A stretch of DNA of 64,000 nt, taken from assembly GCF_003171515.1 (NCBI RefSeq), contig NC_089394.1, positions 186,001 through 250,000 of the forward strand, written 5' to 3'. The stretch's first letter is position 1. Every line of letters starts with the position of its first letter. The position numbers and the translations under genes were made by a program. This document shows, piece after piece, positions 9,908 to 21,900 of the stretch. The notes below the pieces were generated by a model. The model worked only from the letters and a program-made list of their open reading frames with translations. It was not told the origin of the DNA and ran no database searches. Source of the stretch: Pyrenophora tritici-repentis (Eukaryota; Ascomycota; Dothideomycetes; Pleosporales; Pleosporaceae).

Positions 9908-12900
9908 ATGAGACGAACTTCATTGCCGACGTCCAGAAAGGCGGTGATTTGCAAACTGCCTGCGTTCCCTGGAAGAAATGAACATTCCAAGGCTGTCGAA
10001 AGCGAGGAGCTAAGATTGAGCGCGCCATCTACACCATCTCTGTCGGCAGCAACACTTGAAGCTGGATGGTCTGCAACACTCTGCTTGTACACCAACTTGT
10101 CGCAGATCTGCTTCCAGAGCAAAGCCGACAACGCGAAGATAGCGAGCAGATCATGCGACATACTGGAAACCACCGAGTTGCGATCTATCTCGACCAATCT
10201 TCGCAGCCATGACAATGGGTCGGATTCGGTTGAGCAGAATCAAAGCAATACGGCCATTATATACACCGATGGCGAAGATCTTGTCTCCGCCGAAAAAAAT
10301 CCAATTCACGAGTCCGGGGGTCTAAACAAATTTCTATGGCAAGATATTGATGTTGCCTTGCTTGTTGAGCCGTCGGCATACACGCTGATTTTCCGCCACA
10401 ACTTCATGTCCAACCTCGAGGCCAGAAATTTTGGCGCAACGCTTTCTTCGACACTCGATGCTCTCCTGGAAACGAAGAGCACCAAGCTCTTTAAAGACCT
10501 CAACATTAGTCAACAGGACTTGCAAAACATCATAGCATGGAACAAGATAGATTTCATCCCCAAGAAGTCTTTGGTTCATGCCGAATTCTCCAAAGTGGCC
10601 GACTCACAGCCTGATGCCGAGGCTATCGATGCTTGGGACGGTCGAATGACTTATAGAGAGCTTGATGATGCCTCAACAGACATATCAAGGGAGCTGCGAC
10701 GCCGCGGAGTCGGCGTCGGATCATGGGTTCTGGTTTGCTTCCACAAATCACGCTGGTCGATCGCCTCTATGCTGGCTGTGCTCAAGGCGGGTGCAGCTTT
10801 CGTGCCTGTTGATCCCAGATTCCCAGAATCGCGCATACGACAGATCATTGACGTCACAAATGCGACCCATGCGGTGGTCGCTGAAGGTGATCTTGCTGTG
10901 CTGTTGAAGAGATCATCCCCAGAACTTCAGGTCGTCCAAGCCACTCGGCTCAGTGTTCAGGGGCTATCGACTGACAAGCAAGTCGAGGATCTTTTACCAC
11001 AACCCCATGATCCTGCAATATGCTTGTTCACATCTGGAAGCACTGGAATTCCCAAAGGCATCATTGCCTCACATGCTGCAGTCTGCACTGGGGCTTGGGA
11101 GTTTGGGAGGATTGGTAACGCGAACCCCGCAGATCGGATGCTTCAGTTCGCATCATACACCTTCGACATGTCCTATGCAGATATAGTCACTGCCCTGCTC
11201 CATGGTTCGACACTATGTATTCCATCTGAGGATGACCGTATGGGAAACCTGCAGGAGTTTATCCAACGCTCACGCCCAACATGGGCAAACTTGACGCCAA
11301 CAGTGGCTCGACTTCTCGATCCTGCTGTCTGCTCCAGAACAATCAAAAAGCTGCTTCTCGCGGGTGAGCTAGTCAAGGAGTCAGACATCGCTGGCTGGAT
11401 AGATGGCGGCGCAGAGATTTATAATGTTTACGGTCCAGCCGAGAATGTTCTCATCCTCAATTTTGGGCGGATATTCAGAGGAGCCGCTTATAACACGACT
11501 CGACCAAGGAATACCCGTGTTTGGGTTGCTGAAATGGACAAGCGTCGCCTGATGCCAGTTGGCGCCATTGGCGAACTTATATCTGAAGGTCCGCAGGTGG
11601 CTGACGGGTATTTAAACGACCCAACTCGGACGGCTGCCAGCTTTCTGCTTGACGTGGACTTTTTCCCCAATCCAACGCCGGAGCAATCGTCTCCACGGCG
11701 GTTCTACCGGACTGGCGACTTAGCACGACAATTCGCCGATGGCTCGTTTGAGGTGATCGGTAGAGCAGACTCACAGGTCAAGGTTGGTGGACAGCGCATA
11801 GAACTCAGTGATATCGAGGCACATATCAAGTCATGCAGGGCGGCCGTAGTCCTTCCCAAAAAGGGCCCGCTTGCTAACCGACTGACTGCAATCCTCCAAA
11901 CTCAAAGAACGTCAGACGCAGATGATTCTTACTTCACACCCCTCAACTCAGCGTTCGTCGAAGAAACTCGTAAGAAGCTAATCGAAAGCCTTCCTCCGTA
12001 TATGATTCCATCCCACTGGCTAGGAATCGACAAATTCCCGTACTCAACCTCATCAAAGCTCGACAGAAAACTTCTGCTGAATGAGGTCGAGATCTTGTCG
12101 CAGGAACAGTCAATGCACCTCACACATATAGATGGAGATTCGCAAGCCCACCAGACAGTCTCCCTCAATGAACGGCAAGAGCTTCTTCAGGAAATCTGCA
12201 GTCAGGTGTTCAACCTGCCAAAGGATAGAGTCATCATGACCCATTCGTTTACCAAACTCGGAGGTGATTCGATCACGGCTATGCAGATTTCTTCCGCAAC
12301 AAGAAGGGCCGGTCTTGGGTTCCTCTCTGTCAAGCATATATTAACATCAAAATCACTTCTGGATGTTGCCGATCAGATAAGCGAGCAAACATCTTCGCAG
12401 TTGGAGATTCCTGTGATCGAGGAGCAACAGCTCTTTCGTCTTTCACCCATGCAGCAGTTCTTCGTAGAGACAGCGCATTCATCTTCAGCCTGGCATCACT
12501 ACAACCAGAATGTTCTCCTTCGGTTAACGGTGGCTGTGCAGCCAAAGCTTGTCGAACAAGCGCTCGCAGATATCATCCAGCGGCACCCAATGCTGCGTGC
12601 GCGGTTCCGAGCCTCCTCAGATGGGGAATGGATGCAATATATTGCTACTGCGACAGACTCTGATTTCCAATTGGAACTTATCTCGGATGACTTATCAAGA
12701 GATGAGCAAAAACGAAGAATGCTCCAAGCGCGACAGTCCCTCAACCTCTTCGATGGCCCGATCGTGCGTGCGCAACTGTTCGAAAAGCCTGCCGAAAAAG
12801 ACTCGTTGCTGTTTATCGTTTCTCACCATATCGTAATCGACTTGGTCTCCTGGAGGATCATCGTGGAAGAACTAGAAGCATCAATTGCTGCTCTGACTGA

Positions 12901-15900
12901 GGTAGACAGTCAGGCAATTGCGCCGGTCTTACCAGACCGATCGCAATCAATTCCGTTCTCTGCTTGGGCTGAGCTACAAAGGCACCACAGCCGACGACTC
13001 ATTCCCGCACAAACAATCCCATATGGTCTATCAGTACCTGATACAGACTTCTCTTTTTGGGGGATCTCGTCATCTCAAAATGTGTACAGCGATGTGCAGG
13101 AAATCCGCATAGCTCTCGATCCAACGCTCACGTCCCAGTTCCTTTACGATTGCCATCGAGCGCTTCGCACAGAGCCTATAGATATCCTCTTGGCAAGTAT
13201 CTTTGTATCATTCAGCAAAGTTTTCCCAGAATACGCTTTACCTCCAATCTTTAACGAATCTCACGGAAGGGAGCCATGGAACGATTGGATTGACATTTCG
13301 CAGACCGTGGGATGGTTCACTGTTGTATCACCTATTCTCCTAGAGAACGTCAATACCGACGATACTGTGGACGTAGTTCGGCGCGTGAAGGACTGGCGAA
13401 GAGCGATGCCTGCCAAGGGATTCCAGTACTTCTCGTCCAAGTATCTGACTGAGGAGGGGCGGTCTGCTTACAAGAATCATCTGCCAGCCGAAATTCTCTT
13501 CAATTACGAGGGACGCTACCAATCCCTGGAAAAGGAAGATGCGATTCTCAAGCCTGAATCGTGGACAGCAGGCGAGGAGTTGGCTGATATGGGCCCTAAT
13601 CTCCAAAGGTTCTGCTTGTTCGAATTATCGGCTGCTGTGCTTTCTGATGGAAAGCTGCATCTGACAAGTGCATGGAACTCAAAAACACGGCATCAAAGTC
13701 GAATATCTTCTTGGCTGGAATCTGTTCTACCTTCGGTTCTACAGGATGTCGTGGGATCACTGCTCAACGAAAGGGAGCAATTGACTCTCGATAACATCGG
13801 AAAACGCAGCACCATGGATTATTTCGAGATTGATTCTCTTGCCCAAACGATACTGGCCATTCCAGAAGTCGAAAATCTCGGTGACGTCGAGGCAATCTTG
13901 GACGGCTCTCCGATGCAAGATTCTTTGGCACTGAGCCAATTGAAAACGACCAATCTAGACGCTTATGAGATTGACTTTACGTGGGAGGTTACGACAGATC
14001 ACACCGAAGGAGCAGGCGGATCTATCGACCCAGATCAGCTCTTAGCAGCTTGGCATGAAACAGTCGCAGCCCACTCCACACTCCGGACGGTTTTCCTGGA
14101 ATCTGCAAGTGCCACTGGATCAGAAATGATTTACCAAATCGTTCTGAAGGAACATATGCCATGTTCTGTCCTTCTGAAAGCGGAGGACTCACAAGATGCA
14201 CTACAGCAGTTGAACAGCTACACGTCGTACAGAGATCAAGGCCTGTTCCCTGACAGGAAGCCCCCGCATAGGCTTCTCATTTGCTCAACTTCTGACAAAA
14301 GAACGTTTGTCAGGCTTCAGGTGAATCATATCCTCTTTGATGGCATGTCACAGAAGCCATTACTACAAAGTCTTGCAAGAGCATACGGCCAAGGTGTACT
14401 AGTTTCAGATAGCACGCGAAACACCTTCGGTGACTTCATCCGTTACATTCGCGACCCGGAGCGCCGGAACAGCAGTCTGTTATACTGGAAGGACCACCTC
14501 AATGGTGTTGAGCCATGCCTTTTTCCCCATCTGTTGGACGCCAGGATGGACAAGGAATCACCCAAGTCTCAGAAGCCACAGAGATGCCATGCCCCGGTAC
14601 CTTTAGAGGTGAAGCTGTCGGAACTTCAACGTGTCTCGGGCAATTTGCAGGTTACCATACCAACTCTAGTCCATTTGGCATGGGCGCTAGTGCTGCAGCT
14701 GTATACCGGCGAGAATCATGCTGTATTTGGATATCTTGCTTCAGGACGTGACGCACCACTTGACGGAATTGAAGATGCAATTGGCCCATTCATCGCTATG
14801 TTGGTCTGTTTCGTGGACTTCGGTCAGGACGTAAACTCGTCTTTGGTGGAATTGATGAACTGGATGCAGGAGTGCTCAGCCGATGCCATCGCCCATCAGG
14901 GAACCTCTCTCGCCGAGATCCAAAGTGCCATAGGATTGCCGGGAAACTCATTGCTGTTCAATAGCGGTATCTCATTTCTCCCTAAGCTTTCGCGACAATC
15001 TCAGATCGATCGCGGCCAGGACCTGATCTTTGAAACGATCACGGAGAAGGATCCCACAGAATTCGACTTGTCTCTATTCGTTGAAGTCGACGATATTGAC
15101 GGGAAAATGGAGATGCACTTTGACTTCTTGGGTTCGGCATTCGGGAGCGAGCATATCAAGCATGTGGCTGGTTCACTCAGCCATATGCTCTCAGAATTGG
15201 TACGCGATCCGCATCAAAGTCTTCGCGATATTTTGAAGCCGAGCAAACGCGACATGACTTCGATCCTCCAGTGGAACAGTCCCTTGATTACTCCCGTGGA
15301 AAAATGCGCACACGAGATCTTTGCCGAACGGGTGCGAGCGTTCCCAGACAGGGAGGCGATTTACAGCTGGGATGGGATCATGACATACAAGCAACTCGAT
15401 GATGCATCCACCTGCATTGGCCGACACCTCTTGCAGTATGGCATTGGCCCAGAGACATTGGTTCCTGTGTGCTTCGAGAAATCGCTATGGACAGTCGTCG
15501 CTATACTGGGTATTCTCAAAGCTGGGGGAGCATTTGTGCTACTTGATCCAGCGCACCCAGAAGCACGCTTGTGGAACCTTATCAACGAACTAGAAGCCTC
15601 TGTCGTGGTATGCTCGCCATTGACAGCAGAGTCGCGAGGCTTCAGGCTCCGTGCAGCCACCGAAACTAAGACAATCTCCATAGTTGAGATTGGCCAAGGG
15701 CTTGTTGATCAACTGCTTTCTTCTAGACAACACGAACTGGACAACGCACCGATCTGCGATTCAGTGAAGCCAGAGAACCTTATGTACGCGGTGTTCACTT
15801 CTGGCACCACGGGAAAGCCAAAGGGTACCCTAATAACTCACCGCGCATTGGCCACGGGATTGAGAGAACATGCGGTCGCTACAGGTATGACGCTTATGGG

Positions 15901-18900
15901 ACCTGATACACGGTCCTTACAATTTGCGTCATACAGTTTCGATGCATCAATAGGTGATATCTTCACCACCATTGAAGTTGGTGGCTGCCTTTGTATTCCG
16001 AGAGAAGAAGACCGTAGCCCTGTCGAGGTCACAACCTTCGTGGCACGCAGCAGGGCTACTTGGGCAGGTATAACTCCGTCTTTTGCTGCCCTACTTGACC
16101 CGCTATCGGTATCCACCCTGAAAGCCCTCTGCCTGGCAGGCGAGCCCCTTTCCGTACAGCAAGTGAACGCATGGGCTAGCCGTCTTCAGTTGATCAACAT
16201 GTACGGTCCTACTGAATGCACCATAGCATGCGTATCGCACTCAGCTGTGACTCGGGAGATTGGTGCGTCGAACATTGGGCGTGGATACCGCTGTGCTACG
16301 TGGGTTGTTGATGAGAATAATCACGATATTCTTCGGCCAGTAGGTGTCATCGGTGAGCTACTCATAGAAGGACCTATACTGGCCAGAGGATACCTCAAAA
16401 GGCCCGAGACGACGGCGGCAGTGTTCATTGACAGTCCTGAATGGCTTAAGGGCGTTCGGCCGGACAGCAAACTCTACAAAACAGGCGATCTTGTCCGCTA
16501 CAATTCTGATGGAACGTTGAATTTCATTGGAAGGAAAGATACACAAATCAAGATCAATGGCCAGCGTGTTGAGGTTGGCGAGATTGAGACTGTACTGAGC
16601 ACCAGTCTTGATCGAGACGATGGTCCCATCATCGTCGATTTGCTCAAGCGGGCTAGCCTCGGAGAGAGCGACATGCTAGTTTGTTTTGTCTGCGTAAGGC
16701 CTGATTCGGAGTCGTCAAAAGAGTCGTTTGCGAGTGAGGAACTCATTCCTACAGATGCAGATTCGATCGAGAAATTACGTTCTGTGGTGGCCAAGATACT
16801 GCGTCAACCATCTACAACATCATCGCTCCCACGGTATATGCTTCCTCAAGCATATATTCCGATCAAGAAGATCCCACTATCAACTTCTGGAAAAACCAAC
16901 AGACGTGCCCTTCAGGTAGCAACCTCAGCGCTGGCCCGTGTCCAGCTGGTTGGGTACACAGCGGCACTTACCATATCGACTAATGGCGACGATCTCGAAA
17001 CAGACGAAGAGTTGCTCCTTGGCGAACTATGGGAGAAGGTCCTGAACGTCCAAGTGACCAGCAAGAGAAGTAACTTCTATAACCTTGGAGCAGATTCAGT
17101 GATTGCCATGCGACTGAGGGCGGAATGCCGACGCGTTGGAATTGATCTTTCTATTGCAGAAATCTTCGCCAATCCGGATCTGATCGATATGGCAAGTCTT
17201 CTGACCAGTACCTCAACAACCATCTCTTCCACTGCGTCATCGAATCTAGTCTCATCAAGTGCATCTACGATAAGCGAAGGCTCTTGCAGTGAGCCATTCT
17301 CGCTGGTGCGTCATCTCGACATCAAATTTGATGACGAGTCACTCCAAGAGATATCGGCAGAATGCTCCCTATCTGTCGAAGACATCGAAGACATATATCC
17401 CTGCAGTCCTATGCAGGAAGCTTTGATGGCCATATCCTCCTCAGACCCCAAACAACAAGCATATTGTCTCCATGCTGCGTTCACCTTACCTCTGGAAATG
17501 GATGTCTCTCGTTTCCTTCTGGCATGGGAGCAAACCAGTGTTCGCTTCGCAATGATGAGGAGTCGAATTATCTTGAGACCTCACGGCAGCTTCATCGTCG
17601 TCGCTCGATCTGCTCCTGCAGCTTATTCGGTCACCGGAAAATCATGCGCGGAACAAATGGCATCACAACGGACTCAAGCATTTTCCTACGGATCTCCACT
17701 GTTGCGCCTAGGTGTGGTTTCAGGAGAACAGGGTGGTCCGAGTTCCTTCATCATTGGCGTTCACCACGCAGCCTATGATGGCTGGTCAATGAAACTGATC
17801 TGGGATACTGTGATTGGGTTCTTTCGCGGGGATCCGGGTCCAACTCATCCCAGTCCATCATTCCAATCTTTCATCAGAGAGCTCAATTTGAAGAGCACTC
17901 TGCCTTCTGAAGATTATTGGAAGAACCAGCTAATTGGCCAAGACGAGAACGGTTTTAAGTGGCCACCGGTGGCGAGTTCTCATAAGCCGTCTGCAAGCTC
18001 GAGCAAGAAATTTCGATTCAACTACATTGCACAGGCCAGTCGAAACCTCTCAGTAACTACAGCCGATCTTGTCAACGCCGTGTGGGCTATGACTCTGGCT
18101 AGGTATTCGGATAGTACTTTGGTCTCGTATGGCGTAACACTATCCGGCCGAGACATCGCACTTCCCCATATCGAGGAAATTGTTGGGCCGACCATCGCTA
18201 CAGTCCCGAGACAAGTAGAGGTCCGACATGATATGAGCTTGGCGGACTACTTGCGAACATTGCAACAAGTCATTAATTCGGCACTACCTCATCAGCACCT
18301 TGGCCTCCAAAAGATCCAAAGCTTGAGTCCAGCTGCACGGGAGGCTTGCGACTTCAATACACTACTGGTTATTACTCCGGGCTCGCTTACGGACAACTCT
18401 CTTCTCAACGAGCTCGGCATTGTTCCCCTACCTATCGATTCAGCTGACTTCCATCCATACCCTCTTGTCCTCGAGTGTAGCATCGAAGACGATTCTCTGA
18501 ACATTGAAGCCGCCTTTGATCCTCACTGCATCGATGAATCGACTCTTACCCTTGCGATGCAGCAATTTGATCACATTCTGCAAAACGTCAGCCAATGCAC
18601 CTCGGATTCGTCACTCAGTGACATTGGTAGCCTCATGGATACAGCTCCCAGCCATATCGATGCCATTCTCGACTTCAACTCGAGCCAGCCGAAGGGGTTT
18701 GTTCCAAGACTTGTGCATGAAATAGTGGAACAGACCGCTCATGAGCAACCATCTGACATGGCCGTAATGTCTCATGATGGAACTCTGACATATCAGCAAC
18801 TGGACAAACTCGCCAACATCCTGGCGCAAGACATACTCGAGCACAAACCTCACAATAGCGAATCTTGTTTCGTCGGTCTATATATCGATAAGTCAGCGGC

Positions 18901-21900
18901 CGCACTGGTGTCGATGCTTGCAATACTCAAAGCCGGCTGTGCTTTTGTACCTCTTGATCCTACCCAGCCAGCATCGCGCCTTGAAGCTCTCGTCGACACA
19001 GCTAGGGTGGAGATCATCTTAACCTCCCCAAGTCATGCCAACCGTTTGTCGGATTTATTCACAGATCATTATGTATTACTAGTCGAGTTATCTGCGCTGT
19101 CGCAATCATCACCAAGACCCAGCGCTTCAAGCCAATGCCATACCCAAGCTTCCCCAAGAGCTCAGCTCGCATACCTCCTTTACACATCTGGAACCACAGG
19201 TAGGCCAAAAGGGGTGGAAATTGATCATGCAGCTTGGTCGAGTGCCATAGCCTTCCAGAAGGATTACTTCAAACTGAGTCGGACGACGCGCATGCTACAA
19301 TTCAGTAACTTCACCTTCGACGTCAGTCTTTTCGAGATATTTACCACACTCGCTGCCGGAGGTTGTGTATGCGTCCCATCCGAACAGGCACGCATGGATG
19401 ATTTGACCGCGTCTATCCTCGAGATGAAAGTCAATGTGCTATCTTTGACACCAACGGTTGCACGAATTTTGGATGGCGGCAAGCTCGTGGACGTAGAACT
19501 CGTGGTTTTCGCTGGAGAAGCTTTGGCACAGTCAGACATCGATGCTTGGGTGCAGCCCGGACGTCGCATTGTCAATGCGTATGGTCCCACCGAGGCATGC
19601 ATCTATGCGACCGCCAGAGATGTCGTGCAGGGCGGCCATCAGAAAAGCAGTCGCAACATCGGAAAGGGACTCGGCGTGGGCGTATGGGTGATGAGGCCCG
19701 AATCAAATACTCTCGCGCCAATCGGTGCGGTTGGCGAGCTTTGTCTTAGTGGTCAACAGTTGGCGCGTGGCTATCTTAGCATGGAAGAGGCTACGTTACG
19801 CTCTTTCAGCACACAGACTTTTGGTACTGCGCCTGGATCAATGCGTACAGCACGGGTTTATCGTACTGGAGACCTGGTCCGATATGAATCAGATGGGAGT
19901 CTTGAATTCCTCGGCCGACGAGATGGCCAAGTCAAGATTCGTGGTCAGCGCATCGATGTTGGCGAGGTGCAGCACCACATTCAGAAATCAATGGCCGCTG
20001 ACACGCTTTTCCGCCATTGCACTGTCCAGCTCTGCTATCCATCATCTGGTGATTCTCAGCAAGGGTCAGCTAAGACAGACCCCGTATTGGTAGCATTCCT
20101 TGTCATGGAGCTGGACTTTGTGGACGCGCTATCGGGTGTGCGATTCTCTCATTTGCGCACTGAAAGTGCCGACTATCCCAACACGATAGCCACCAAGTTA
20201 CAGCACAGTCTTCGGGCGGTACTTCCCTCGTTCATGGTACCCTCAATATTCATTGCGCTGAATAGGCTACCGAATACTGCATCAGGCAAGCTGGACCGTG
20301 GTTTCATAGCAACATATCTCGGCTCCCTGAATCTCGAAAGTTCAAACAGCGATAACACGGAAATTCTTCGCCCGCTGAACGCCAAGGAGGATATGCTAGG
20401 GGACTGGTGGGAGCGCCTATTAGGAGTCCACAAGAGTCTTGTGACTGTGAACAGCGACTTCTTTTCTTTGGGAGGCAACTCACTCTCTGCAATCAAACTG
20501 GTCAGCTTGGCTCGGTCTCTTGGCTACAAAACGACCTTTTCCTCCATATTCTCAAACCCTCTACTTTCAGATATGGCAAACCACATTGAGCCAACGTCGG
20601 AAGACGCTGTCACCTCCGAGCTTCCCCTCAGTGCACCGACATCAGCGCAATTCGATTTGATATCCGAAACCGAAGCACAGAGCGTGATTCACTATACGCT
20701 CCCGAAGTACGGCATTGACTTTGAAGATGTTGAAGACATATATCCAGCTACGCCTTTCCAGGAGGATTCCATGGCCTCAACCGCGAGAACCCCTTATGTA
20801 TACCTCATGATTGCTCACATGGACATACCCACATCCGATCTGACGATGCTCAAGAGGTCTTGGGAACTTGCATTCCAGAGGTTCGAGCTATTGCGAACCC
20901 GGATGATTCCAGGCCATGACGGTAGTGCTTTGCAGGTCGTCACGAAAAGTTCTGCTCTGACGTGGGAAGAAGTGCCAGATATTGAGACGTTCGCTGAATA
21001 TGTGTACGACAACCACGATTACGGCCAGCCGCTGGCTCGTGTCGGATTTGTGAAGGCAGCCTCCTCGCTGCAAGACGCCGAGGATACGAGCGGAACAGTC
21101 ACCGTTCTTTTCAGTGCTTCACATGGACTTTACGATGGATGGTCTTTGTATATGATCTGGTCTAGGCTGTTTTCCAGTCCATCAACCGAAAATGATGATG
21201 ATAGCGGCGACAGAGCCACACCATTCAAAGAGTTTATACGATACCAAGCAGCATTGGATCCAGCGGATGCCATCACATTTTGGCAGAAGAAGCTCGAAGG
21301 CGCATCCGGAGCAGAGTTTCCGGAGAAACCGGCAGACATTGCTGCAAACTATATGCCCATGGCCTCGTGGTCGATCAAGCAAAAGCTGCCTCTTCCAACT
21401 CCAGATGATATTCGCCAGTCTGGCGCGACGGTAGCTACCATTGCACAAGCAGCGTGGGCACTCACCGTGAGCCATTTCGGGGGAAGCAGCGATGTCATCT
21501 TTAAAACCGTCCTGTCTGGTCGCGCTACTGCTGCTGCCGGTGTTCCAGGCATAGAGGAGATGGCGGGACCCACGGCTGTCCTTATCCCCTGCCGCACGCG
21601 TATCGATCATAGTCTCAGTGTCTCATCTTTCCTGGCCCAGTGCCAGAATGATCACCTTGAAGCTATACCACATGCTCACATTGGATGGGAAAGAATATCA
21701 CGGATCGATGAAGATTGTAACAAGGCATGCAAACTGCATAGCTTGTTCAACTTCCAAGCCGTTGCTTTTGATGACCTTAACGCTCAAGCGGCCGGTGTTT
21801 ATTCTCCAAGAGTGTATGAGAATCCCAAAGGCTTTTCTCCCAATGCCTTGTGTGTTGATCTGGTGACATTGGTTGGTGGAAAAGAGATCCTGGTTACGTT

